Of a stretch of DNA of 64,000 nucleotides, positions 33,037-40,303 are shown one piece after another. The notes below the pieces were generated by a model. It was not told where the DNA came from and ran no database searches. It saw nothing but the letters and a program-made list of their open reading frames with translations. Position numbers and translations under genes: made by a program. Position 1 is the stretch's first letter; the number at the start of each line of letters is the position of its first letter. Origin of the DNA: Pseudomonas koreensis. GTDB lineage: Bacteria > Pseudomonadota > Gammaproteobacteria > Pseudomonadales > Pseudomonadaceae. The stretch spans positions 1 through 64,000 of the forward strand of contig NZ_JAOEJU010000013.1 in the NCBI RefSeq assembly GCF_025447595.1, read 5' to 3'.

Positions 33037-33762
33037 ATGACGTTACTGGCATCTCCACTGGAATCCATTGAAAGCGCGGTGATCTGGCTGCTGGTGGTCT
33101 TCTCTGTCGCCACCTGGGGCCTGGCACTGCTCAAGGCTGTGCAGTTCGGCCGGTTGAAGGCGCAGGACCGCAAATTTCACAAGCGCTTCTGGGCGGCGTC
33201 GAGTCTGGACTCCGCCGCCGAGTTGAGCGAAACCCAGCCCGGCGCGGCAGCGCGGGTGGCACAGGCCGGTTATGCGGCGATTCAAGTGGGCGAGGCGCCG
33301 CAGGCCAATGACCTGAGCCAGGCGATCAACCATCAGGATCGCCTCGAACGTGCCTTGCGCCAGCAGATCGTCCGCGAACGCCGTTCGCTGGAAACCGGTC
33401 TGGCGGTGGTCGCGAGTATTGGCAGCACCTCGCCGTTCATTGGTCTGTTCGGCACGGTGTGGGGAATCATGGAAGCGTTGAAAGGCATCAGCGCGGCGGG
33501 CTCGGCGAGCCTGGAAACGGTCGCAGGGCCCATCGGTGCAGCGCTGGTCGCCACCGGTGTGGGGATCGCGGTCGCGGTGCCGGCGGTGCTGGTTTACAAC
33601 TACTTTTTGCGTCGTCTGAAACTGACGGCGGCGGACCTGGACGACTTTGCCCACGACTTCTACAGCCTGGCGCAAAAGAGCGCGTTCCGCGTGCTGGTCC
33701 ACCCGACCGCGCACAAGACTGCCGCCCAGGGCAACGCAACGAAAGTGAAGGAGGCGTCCTGA
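33037..33762 (+). CDS. exbB: ExbB/TolQ/MotA-family proton channel protein
   Basis: A 241-aa inner-membrane protein with three helices (about 11-30, 125-150, 170-195). The typical GSTSPFIGLFGTVWGIMEA segment begins the second and a Gly/Ala-rich segment forms the third. With ExbD it forms the proton-driven motor that energises TonB. Order, size and the tonB neighbour favour ExbB over TolQ. Its stop is 1 bp from the exbD start. One internal Met and no Cys. Confidence 0.93.
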   Translation: MTLLASPLESIESAVIWLLVVFSVATWGLALLKAVQFGRLKAQDRKFHKRFWAASSLDSAAELSETQPGAAARVAQAGYAAIQVGEAPQANDLSQAINHQDRLERALRQQIVRERRSLETGLAVVASIGSTSPFIGLFGTVWGIMEALKGISAAGSASLETVAGPIGAALVATGVGIAVAVPAVLVYNYFLRRLKLTAADLDDFAHDFYSLAQKSAFRVLVHPTAHKTAAQGNATKVKEAS

Positions 33763-33763
33763 T

Positions 33764-34165
33764 ATGGCCTTCTCCACGCAAGACAGCGACGAGGTGCTGA
33801 GCGAGATCAACGTGACGCCGCTGGTGGACGTGATGCTGGTGCTGCTGGTGGTGTTCATCGTCACCGCGCCGCTGCTGACCAACGCGATACCGATCAACCT
33901 GCCGAAGACCGAAGCGGTGGCGCCGGTCGAGCAGAAAGACCCGTTGGTGGTGAGCATCGACGGTGCTGGAAAACTGTTTATCAACAAGGACGAAATCCAG
34001 CCGGACCTGCTGGAGTTCAACCTCAAGTCGGCCAAGGCCAAGGACCCGGAAGTGCGCGTGCAATTGCAGGCAGACGACGGGGTGAACTACGGCGAAGTGG
34101 CGCGAGCCATGGCTTCGATTGAGCGGGCGGGCATCACCAAGCTGTCGGTGATCACTGCACGATAA
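33764..34165 (+). CDS. exbD: ExbD/TolR-family motor protein
   Basis: A 133-aa protein with a single N-terminal membrane helix (about 22-42), containing the conserved proton-carrying Asp in NVTPLVDVMLVLLVVF, and a periplasmic C-domain of about 85 residues. It completes the ExbBD complex with the preceding gene, 1 bp apart. A strong terminator at 34183 ends the operon. Confidence 0.93.
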   Translation: MAFSTQDSDEVLSEINVTPLVDVMLVLLVVFIVTAPLLTNAIPINLPKTEAVAPVEQKDPLVVSIDGAGKLFINKDEIQPDLLEFNLKSAKAKDPEVRVQLQADDGVNYGEVARAMASIERAGITKLSVITAR

Positions 34166-34182
34166 GGGTTTCACGTTTTTCC

Positions 34183-34218
34183 GGGGCCGTCTCCTTGGCA
34201 GGGTGCGGCCCCTTTTTT
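34183..34218 (+). terminator. Rho-independent terminator of tonB-exbBD
   Basis: The stem GGGGCCG / CGGCCCC with a 16-nt loop is followed by TTTTTTG, 18 bp after the exbD stop. Confidence 0.92.
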
Positions 34219-34261
34219 GTTCGTTGCTTAATATTCTTTTCAGGTCTTAATAAATAGCTTC

Positions 34262-34279
34262 TTATTCCTTAACGAATAT
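34262..34279. promoter_or_regulatory. Candidate CysB-type inverted site
   Basis: TTATTC-N6-GAATAT, a near-perfect inverted repeat with 6-bp spacing, lies 55 bp before the serine-hydrolase gene. It is the clearest single example of the motif seen before other sulfur genes in this window. The assignment to CysB is inference. Confidence 0.5.
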
Positions 34280-34333
34280 AAATCCCGTCCCTATACTCGT
34301 TCAGGAACAGACACGACGCAGGAGAGCTCCCCC

Positions 34334-34915
34334 ATGCGCAACGAATCAATCCGTTATCTGATTGTGCCGGGCTGGCAAGGATCGCCAGAAGATCATTGGC
34401 AAACCCACTGGCAGAACAGCCTGCCCAACAGCGCGCGGGTGGAGCAGGCCGACTGGCTGACGCCGCGTCGTGAAGACTGGGTCGCGGCACTGGCCGAGGC
34501 GATTGCCGCCGACAGCTCGCCGGTGATTCTTATCGCGCACAGCCTGGGCTGCATCACCGTGGCGCACTGGGCGGCCACCGCGCCGCTGCACCACTTGCGT
34601 CAGGTGCGCGGGGCGCTGCTGGTTGCGCCGGCGGATGTCGAGCGCCCGGCTTGCGTGCCGGCACTGCGCAATTTCGCGCCGATCCCGACCGATCTGCTGC
34701 CCTTCCCGAGCCAGGTCGTCAGTTCCGACAACGACGCCGCCGTCAGTGCGCCGCGTGCGCTGGAACTGGCGCGCAACTGGGGCGCCGAGGCGGGGATTCT
34801 CGCAGGCGCTGGCCATATCAACGTGAAGTCCGGGCATCAACGCTGGGAGCAGGGATTCGCTTATCTGTATCGCCTGCAAAACCGCATGGAACACCACGCC
34901 CGGCGCCGTGCCTGA
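34334..34915 (+). CDS. RBBP9/YdeN-type serine hydrolase
   Basis: A 193-aa small alpha/beta hydrolase of the RBBP9/YdeN family. The nucleophile elbow AHSLGC has S70, the acid is D132 or D134 (SSDNDAAVS), and the base is H161 in GAGHIN. It is cytoplasmic. The substrate is unknown. The start codon has GGAGAG 6 nt upstream. It is followed after 56 bp by the sigma-54 activator-like gene and preceded by a candidate sulfur-starvation motif, so it may take part in organosulfur turnover. Confidence 0.87.
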   Translation: MRNESIRYLIVPGWQGSPEDHWQTHWQNSLPNSARVEQADWLTPRREDWVAALAEAIAADSSPVILIAHSLGCITVAHWAATAPLHHLRQVRGALLVAPADVERPACVPALRNFAPIPTDLLPFPSQVVSSDNDAAVSAPRALELARNWGAEAGILAGAGHINVKSGHQRWEQGFAYLYRLQNRMEHHARRRA

Positions 34916-34971
34916 CCATTTTTATTTTTTCAACGCCCCCGTCTCCCGGCGATTTGGGGCGGGAGTCTGCC

Positions 34972-35904
34972 ATGAGTTTTGAAACCTTCGGTCAGCCGTT
35001 GCTGACCTTTCCCGATGCGGAAAAAAGTCCCCTGAGCATTCGCGCCAAGGCGCTGGTGTTCGTCGATCCACGTTCGCGCCAGTTGCGCGAGGAAATGGCC
35101 CAGCTCGCACCGCGCTCGATCTCGGTGTTGATTCGCGGCGAGACCGGCACCGGCAAGGAATTGCTCGCCCGCCACATCCACCGTGCCAGTGATCGCAGCG
35201 GGCTATTTGTCTCGGTCAATTGCGGCGCGATCAGCCCGACCTACGCAGATGCCGAATTGTTCGGCTACGCCGCCGGCAGTTACAGCGGTTCGGCCAGCAG
35301 TCGCGCCGGCTGGTTCGGTTCCGCCAATGGCGGCACCTTGTACCTGGACGAGATCGGCGACCTGCCGCTGCCGATCCAGATCAAGTTGCTATCCGCACTG
35401 GAAAATCACGAAGTCACCCGCGTGGGTGCGCATCAACCGAGCCCGGTGGACGTGCGTCTGGTGGCGGCGACCAGCATCGATCTGGCGCAAGCGGTGGCGG
35501 CGGGGAAATTCCATGAGCGGCTTTATCACTATCTCAGCGAAGGGCATCTGGAACTGCCGGCATTGCGCGCGCGGGTCGGCGATATTCTGTCGCTGGCCGA
35601 GTACTTCCTCGGCATCTACAGCCAGCGCCTGGATCTGCCGGTGCCGCTGATCAGCGAAGCGGCGCAACAGGTGCTGGAACAGCACAGCTGGCCGGGCAAC
35701 ACCCGGGAACTGGAAAACGTCATTCATTTTGCGCTGCTGGTGAGCACCGGCGACGAAATCCTGCCGGAGCACCTGAACCTGCCGGAGGTGTCTGGGCCGC
35801 AGGTTCAGATCGAGCGTCAGGTGGCGAGCGTGAGCCTCAACGGCACCGTCGAAGAACGTAAGGCATTGAAAGAATTGCTGTTGAGCCTGAGCGAGGCGTT
35901 GTAA
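34972..35904 (+). CDS. Degenerate sigma-54 activator-like AAA+ ATPase without DNA-binding domain
   Basis: A 310-aa protein made almost only of the AAA+ domain of sigma-54-dependent activators, related to SfnR/MsuR-type sulfur regulators. Walker A GETGTGKE (56-63) and Walker B (GGTLYLDEIGDL, about 120-131) are intact. However, the sigma-54-contacting GAFTGA loop reads GSYSGS (102-107), the arginine-finger block reads FHERLYHYL instead of FREDLYYRL, and the protein ends before any Fis-type helix-turn-helix. Sequence after the stop does not encode one. ATG 34972 follows GGGAG. It may act by joining another activator, or be decaying. Confidence 0.82.
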   Translation: MSFETFGQPLLTFPDAEKSPLSIRAKALVFVDPRSRQLREEMAQLAPRSISVLIRGETGTGKELLARHIHRASDRSGLFVSVNCGAISPTYADAELFGYAAGSYSGSASSRAGWFGSANGGTLYLDEIGDLPLPIQIKLLSALENHEVTRVGAHQPSPVDVRLVAATSIDLAQAVAAGKFHERLYHYLSEGHLELPALRARVGDILSLAEYFLGIYSQRLDLPVPLISEAAQQVLEQHSWPGNTRELENVIHFALLVSTGDEILPEHLNLPEVSGPQVQIERQVASVSLNGTVEERKALKELLLSLSEAL

Positions 35905-35987
35905 CCATTTTGTTCAGCATGAACAAAATGGAATATGAAGCTGAATAAACGTTATTGTCCGGGAATAAAAAATCCCGGTATTGTCCG
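35905..35987. promoter_or_regulatory. Palindromic control region before metQ-like gene
   Basis: A perfect 12-bp inverted repeat (CCATTTTGTTCA-GCA-TGAACAAAATGG, 35905-35931, written as two arms) starts right after the stop codon. It runs into GGAATAT (35930-35936). A second inverted repeat CCGGGA-N8-TCCCGG lies at 35959-35978. A direct repeat TATTGTCCG lies at about 35953-35961 and 35979-35987. This is a dense operator cluster, or a terminator followed by a promoter. Confidence 0.55.
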
Positions 35988-36068
35988 CTTCACGCCAGCA
36001 GTAGCACATCGCTGGCACACGTATTAATGCCGTCGTCGATGACGACCGATTTTCGATAAGGACACTGC

Positions 36069-36866
36069 ATGAAAAAGGTTCTGTTGTTTACCGCATTGGC
36101 GGCTGCTCTGACTGCTTCCCTGGCCCAGGCCGGCGAGAAACTGGTGGTTGCCGCGACGCCGGTGCCGCACGCCGAAATCCTCGAACTGATCAAGCCGACC
36201 CTCGCCAAAGAAGGCGTGGATCTGGAAATCAAGGTCTTCACCGACTACGTACAGCCAAACGTACAGGTGGGCGAGAAGCGTCTGGACGCCAACTACTTCC
36301 AGACCCTGCCGTACCTGAACAGCTTCAACCAGGGCAAATACAAGGACGACAAGGCCAAGTACCTGGTGACCGTGCAAGGTGTTCACGTTGAACCGTTCGG
36401 TGGCTACTCGAGCAAGTACAAGACCCTGGCCGAACTGCCGGACGGCGCCACCATCGCCATTCCGAACGAAGGCAGCAACAGCGGTCGCGCACTGATCCTG
36501 CTGCAGAAGGCCGGCCTGATCGAACTGAAAGATCCGAAGAACGCCCTGGCGACGCCAAAAGACATCGCCAAGAACCCGCACAACTTCAAGTTCAAGGAAC
36601 TGGAGTCGGCCCTGTTGCCGCGTGTTCTGAAAGAAGTCGATCTGGACATGATCAACACCAACTACGCTCTGGAAGCCAAGCTGAACCCGACCAAGGACGC
36701 CCTGGTGATCGAAGGCGCTGATTCGCCTTACGTGAACTTCCTGGTTGCCCGTGAAGACAACAAGAACAGCGACGCCATCAAGAAACTGGCCGCTGCCCTG
36801 ACCAGCCCTGAAGTCAAAGCGTTCATCGAGAAGAAATACAACGGCGCGGTACTGCCGGCGTTCTGA
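36069..36866 (+). CDS. MetQ/NlpA-family periplasmic binding protein, solo
   Basis: A 265-aa binding protein of the D-methionine (MetQ/NlpA) family with a cleavable signal peptide (AQA-GE, about residue 21) instead of a lipobox. Hallmarks are AATPVPHAEIL, DANYFQTLPYL and IPNEGSNSGRAL. It has no permease or ATPase next to it, so it may feed the MetNI at 47.6-49.4 kb or a distant transporter. It has one internal Met and no Cys. AAGGA lies 8 nt before the ATG. The ligand (methionine or a related sulfur compound) is unproven. Confidence 0.9.
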   Translation: MKKVLLFTALAAALTASLAQAGEKLVVAATPVPHAEILELIKPTLAKEGVDLEIKVFTDYVQPNVQVGEKRLDANYFQTLPYLNSFNQGKYKDDKAKYLVTVQGVHVEPFGGYSSKYKTLAELPDGATIAIPNEGSNSGRALILLQKAGLIELKDPKNALATPKDIAKNPHNFKFKELESALLPRVLKEVDLDMINTNYALEAKLNPTKDALVIEGADSPYVNFLVAREDNKNSDAIKKLAAALTSPEVKAFIEKKYNGAVLPAF

Positions 36867-36898
36867 TCCGACGCAACAGCAACCCCCTTCAAGGTTGA

Positions 36899-36937
36899 AA
36901 AAAACGCCGATGACCAGCGATGGTTATCGGCGTTTTT
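36899..36937. terminator. Bidirectional terminator
   Basis: The stem AAAAACGCCGAT / ATCGGCGTTTTT with a 14-nt loop has A-run and T-run flanks on both sides, so it can end transcripts from both strands: the metQ-like gene (+) and the 30-aa reading frame at 36955-37047 (-). Confidence 0.88.
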
Positions 36938-36954
36938 TCTTGCGTGTGGATAAC

Positions 36955-37047
36955 TCAGGCAGCGCTGGTTTTCAGCGCCCTGCGCAAGGCCACCAGCCAT
37001 TTCACGAAATCCTGCGGGTCCGGTCGCTGCGGCACTTTTACGTCCAT
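36955..37047 (-). CDS. Putative 30-aa small protein
   Basis: A short frame of 30 codons encodes a basic, amphipathic peptide (begins MDVKVPQRPDPQDFVKW, ends in an Ala/Leu/Arg/Lys helix). AAGGA lies 10 nt before the ATG. The bidirectional terminator stands 18 bp after its stop, in the right place to end its message. It has no Cys and no Met other than the start. I do not recognise it. Conservation of the frame in related strains would decide whether it is real. Confidence 0.45.
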   Translation of the reverse strand: MDVKVPQRPDPQDFVKWLVALRRALKTSAA

Positions 37048-37328
37048 GTTCTCTTCCTTGTTATGGGGTTGGCCGGGGGAGTCTGGCCAAAAGCTGTTCG
37101 TCCTTGGAGGGCTTATATGAAAAAAAGATCCGTCCTACAGCGAAAGGAAAAATAGCCTTCTTATTCTGTCGGGGCAAACCCGCAGGATAGTTTTTTGCGT
37201 GATATCAATATGCTTTAACGGTATTTAAATTCTTTTTCTTATACCTTTAAAGTCGGTGCCTGCCGGACAATTACCCGCTGTCCATGGACTGCACCACCGT
37301 CGCTTACCGAGCGGCGTCAGGATGTTTC
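37048..37328 (+). promoter_or_regulatory. Upstream region of the amino-acid ABC operon
   Basis: No further gene is called here. It contains CCTTCTTATTCTGTCGG (37157-37173), related to the TTATTC half-site, and an AT-rich stretch TTTAAATTC...CTTTAAAG around 37225-37252 likely to hold the promoter. A 12-codon frame at 37117-37155 with a GGAGG site was noticed but is not called. Confidence 0.45.
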
Positions 37329-37994
37329 ATGACCTTCGATTACGCATTTATCCTCAGCACCCTGCCGGCGTTTCTCAAGGCCGTGGGCGTGACGCTGCAG
37401 GTCGGTTTGATCGCCATTGGCACCTCGCTGCTGGTGGCGCTGCTCAATGCGACGATTCTGGTGTTCCGCACGCCTTACCTGCAAAAACTGGTCGGGCTGT
37501 ATGTGGAGCTGGCGCGCAACACGCCGCTGCTGATCCAGCTGTTCTTCGTCTACTTCGCGCTGCCGGCCCTCGGGATCAAGGTTTCCGGATTCACTGCGGC
37601 GATCATCACCATGACTTTCCTCGGCGGCGCCTACCTCACCGAAGTGCTGCGCGCCGGCGTCGATGCGGTGCCCCAGGCGCAACTGGAATCCGGGCGCTCC
37701 ATCGGTTTGTCCCACGGCCAGTTGCTGCGCTACGTGATCCTGCCGCAAGCGGGGATCCTCAGCCTGCCTTCGCTGTTCGCCAATTTCATTTTCCTGCTCA
37801 AGGAGACCACCGTGGTCTCGGCCGTGGCGGTGCCGGAGATTCTCTACACCACCAAAAGCTACATCGCGCTCTACTACAAAACCTACGAAATGCTCGCCGT
37901 GCTGACGCTGATCTGCGTGCTGCTGTTCCTGCCGCTGTCGCTGCTGTTGAGCCGTCTGGAAAGGAGGCTCCAGCATGGCCAGTTCGGGTCTTGA
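37329..37994 (+). CDS. Polar amino-acid ABC transporter permease 1
   Basis: A 221-aa permease of the HisM/GlnP/ArtQ family with about five helices. The EAA-type loop QAQLESGRSIGLSHGQLLRY lies near residues 117-136. ATG 37329 (MTFDYAF) follows a weak AGGA; an upstream frame start at 37284 lacks a site. It overlaps the second permease gene by 20 bp. The operon is permease-permease-ATPase-binding protein. Substrate: probably a polar or sulfur-containing amino acid, by context only. Confidence 0.9.
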   Translation: MTFDYAFILSTLPAFLKAVGVTLQVGLIAIGTSLLVALLNATILVFRTPYLQKLVGLYVELARNTPLLIQLFFVYFALPALGIKVSGFTAAIITMTFLGGAYLTEVLRAGVDAVPQAQLESGRSIGLSHGQLLRYVILPQAGILSLPSLFANFIFLLKETTVVSAVAVPEILYTTKSYIALYYKTYEMLAVLTLICVLLFLPLSLLLSRLERRLQHGQFGS

Positions 37995-38634
37995 ACTGCT
38001 CTGGGTGTCGTTGCCGCAACTGGCCAAAGGCGCCGGGCAAACCCTGTCGATCTCGTTCCTCAGTATCGCCATCAGCACCGTCGGCGGCGTGCTCTACGGC
38101 GTGCTGCGCACGCTCAACGTGCGGTGGCTGAACGCGCTGCTGCGAATCTATCTGGAGCTGTTCCGGGCGATCCCGGTGCTGGTCTGGTTGTACCTGCTGT
38201 TTTTCGGTCTGCCGATTTTCTTCGGTCTGAGCCTGCCGAGCTTCTGGTGCGCGGTGTTGGTGCTGTCGCTGTGGGGCGCCAGCGAGGTTGGCGAAGTGGC
38301 GCGCGGTGCGTTGCATTCGTTGCCGCGCGGGCAGCGTGAGGCGGGGCTGTCGATCGGCCTGAACGCGGCGCAGCTCTACGGCTACGTGCTGTTGCCCCAG
38401 GCGCTGAAACGCATGACGCCGCCGACCATCAACGTCTACACGCGGATCATCAAGACCAGTTCGCTGGCGGTGCTGATCGGCGTTGTCGATGTGATCAAGG
38501 TCGGCCAGCAGATCATCGAACGCACCTACGAATCGGTGCTGATCTACGGCGCGCTGTTCCTGTTTTTCTTTTTCATCTGCTACCCGCTGTCGGCCGCCTC
38601 GCGCGTGCTGGAGCGGCGCTGGACGCAAGCATGA
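37975..38634 (+). CDS. Polar amino-acid ABC transporter permease 2
   Basis: A 219-aa permease, partner of the preceding one. The coupling loop (REAGLSIGLNAAQLYGYVLL) lies near residues 120-140. The N-terminus is encoded inside the end of the first permease gene (20-bp overlap), and its stop overlaps the ATPase start by 4 bp. The heteromeric membrane pair is typical of the histidine/glutamate-type importers. Confidence 0.9.
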   Translation: MASSGLELLWVSLPQLAKGAGQTLSISFLSIAISTVGGVLYGVLRTLNVRWLNALLRIYLELFRAIPVLVWLYLLFFGLPIFFGLSLPSFWCAVLVLSLWGASEVGEVARGALHSLPRGQREAGLSIGLNAAQLYGYVLLPQALKRMTPPTINVYTRIIKTSSLAVLIGVVDVIKVGQQIIERTYESVLIYGALFLFFFFICYPLSAASRVLERRWTQA

Positions 38635-39428
38635 GCGCATTGATCGAGTTTCAGGGTTTCAACAAATTCTTCGGCGAACAGCAGGTGCTCAAGGGCATCG
38701 ACCTGCAAGTGAAATCCGGTGAAGTCATCGTCATCCTCGGCCCCAGCGGCTGCGGCAAAAGCACCCTGCTGCGTTGCCTCAATGGTCTGGAAACCGCCCA
38801 CAGCGGCCACCTGAAATTTGCCGGCCGTGAATTGCTGGACAAGGCCACCGACTGGCGCGAAGTGCGTCAGCAGATCGGCATGGTGTTTCAGAGTTATCAC
38901 CTGTTTCCGCACATGAGCGTGCTCGACAATTTGCTGCTCGGCCCGCTCAAGGTGCAGAAACGCGAACGCCGCGAAGCACAGCAACAAGCCGAAGCGTTGC
39001 TTGAGCGCGTGGGCCTGTCGGACAAGCGCGACGCCTTCCCGCGCCAGCTCTCCGGTGGCCAGCAGCAACGCATCGCCATCGTCCGTTCGTTGTGTATGAA
39101 CCCGCGGGTCATGCTCTTCGACGAAGTCACTGCCGCCCTGGATCCGGAGATGGTCAAGGAAGTGCTGGAAGTGATTCAGGGCCTGGCTCGCGAAGGCATG
39201 ACCCTGTTGATCGTCACCCACGAAATGGCCTTCGCCCGCGCGGTGGCCGATCGCATCGTGTTCATGGATGGCGGGCGCATCCTTGAACAGAACCCGCCCG
39301 AGCTTTTCTTTACGAACCCGCAAACCGCACGCGCGCAGCAGTTCCTGGAGAAGTTCTCCTACGTCGAAGCGCTGACTTCAACGACTTCGCCTACAACGAC
39401 TCAAACAAAGGAACTGGAACTGCCATGA
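38631..39428 (+). CDS. Polar amino-acid ABC transporter ATPase
   Basis: A 265-aa GlnQ/HisP-type ATPase: Walker A GPSGCGKS (about 35-42), signature LSGGQQQR, Walker B VMLFDEVTAALDPE and switch VTHEMAFA. The first Walker B acid is followed by EVT, where most relatives have EPT. The C-terminus carries a Thr/Ser-rich tail. It overlaps both neighbours by 4 bp, so synthesis of all four parts is coupled. Confidence 0.92.
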   Translation: MSALIEFQGFNKFFGEQQVLKGIDLQVKSGEVIVILGPSGCGKSTLLRCLNGLETAHSGHLKFAGRELLDKATDWREVRQQIGMVFQSYHLFPHMSVLDNLLLGPLKVQKRERREAQQQAEALLERVGLSDKRDAFPRQLSGGQQQRIAIVRSLCMNPRVMLFDEVTAALDPEMVKEVLEVIQGLAREGMTLLIVTHEMAFARAVADRIVFMDGGRILEQNPPELFFTNPQTARAQQFLEKFSYVEALTSTTSPTTTQTKELELP

Positions 39429-40303
39429 AAACTGCCAAAGCCCTATTCGCACTCCCGCTGATCAGCCTCGCGCTGCTGGCCGGCTGCAACAAGACCGAAG
39501 AACCGGCCAAGCCGAAAGTCGCCAGCGAAAGCACCGCGCCGGCCGGTTACCTGGACAAGATCAAGGCCCGCGACAAACTGATCGTCGGCGTGTTTACCGA
39601 CAAGCCGCCGTTCGGTTTCGTCAACGAAGCGGGACGCTACGTCGGCTTCGATACCGACATCGGCCGTCAATTCGCCAAGGATCTGCTGGGCGATGAAAAC
39701 AAGGTCGAGTTCGTGGCCGTGGAACCGGCGAGTCGCATTCCATTCCTGCAAAGCGACAAGGTCGACCTGATCCTCGCCAATATGACCGTGACCCCGGAGC
39801 GCAAGGAGGCGGTGGAATTCACCAACCCGAACCTCAAGGTCGCGGTGCAGGCGCTGGTGCCGCAGGGCAGCGAAGTGAAAAAGCTGGATGATCTGGCGAC
39901 CCGCACCACCATCGTCACCACCGGCACTACCGCCGATATCTGGCTGACCAAGAACCACCCGGACTGGAAACTGCTGAAGTTCGAGAAAAACTCCGAGTCC
40001 CTCCAAGCCTTGGCCAACGGCCGTGGCGACGCTTACGCGCAGGACAATCTGGTGCTGTTCAGCTGGGCCAAGCAGAACCCGGGCTACCGTGTGCTGGATG
40101 AAAAGCTCGGTGCCGAAGCACCGATTGCGCCGGCGGTGAAGAAGGGCAATATCGAATTGCGCGATTGGGTGAACGCGGAGTTGGCCAAGCTGGGCGAAGA
40201 GAAATACCTGCTCAAGCTGTATGACCAATATGTGCGCAAAGAGCTGAGCGATGACACCAAGCCTGAGAGCGTGATTGTCGAAGGCGGGAAGTGGCAGGGC
40301 TAA
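39425..40303 (+). CDS. Amino-acid-binding lipoprotein
   Basis: A 292-aa binding protein of the polar amino-acid family with a lipoprotein signal (LLAGC, Cys21), so it is lipid-anchored. Binding-fold segments are DKLIVGVFTDKPPFGF, GRYVGFDTDIGRQFAKDL, and RIPFLQSDKVDLILANMT. The lipobox Cys is the only Cys, with one internal Met. It is the last gene of the operon. Its stop overlaps the stop of the convergent ATPase gene by 4 bp. The substrate is unknown. Confidence 0.9.
   Translation: MKTAKALFALPLISLALLAGCNKTEEPAKPKVASESTAPAGYLDKIKARDKLIVGVFTDKPPFGFVNEAGRYVGFDTDIGRQFAKDLLGDENKVEFVAVEPASRIPFLQSDKVDLILANMTVTPERKEAVEFTNPNLKVAVQALVPQGSEVKKLDDLATRTTIVTTGTTADIWLTKNHPDWKLLKFEKNSESLQALANGRGDAYAQDNLVLFSWAKQNPGYRVLDEKLGAEAPIAPAVKKGNIELRDWVNAELAKLGEEKYLLKLYDQYVRKELSDDTKPESVIVEGGKWQG

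Noticed and set aside
37117..37155. A 12-codon basic frame with GGAGG upstream, before the amino-acid ABC operon.
   Set aside because: Too short to separate from chance and has no regulatory codon run or following attenuator hairpin.
36895..37155. An 86-codon plus-strand frame downstream of the metQ-like gene.
   Set aside because: It begins inside the terminator hairpin, has no ribosome-binding site, and its protein has no recognisable feature.
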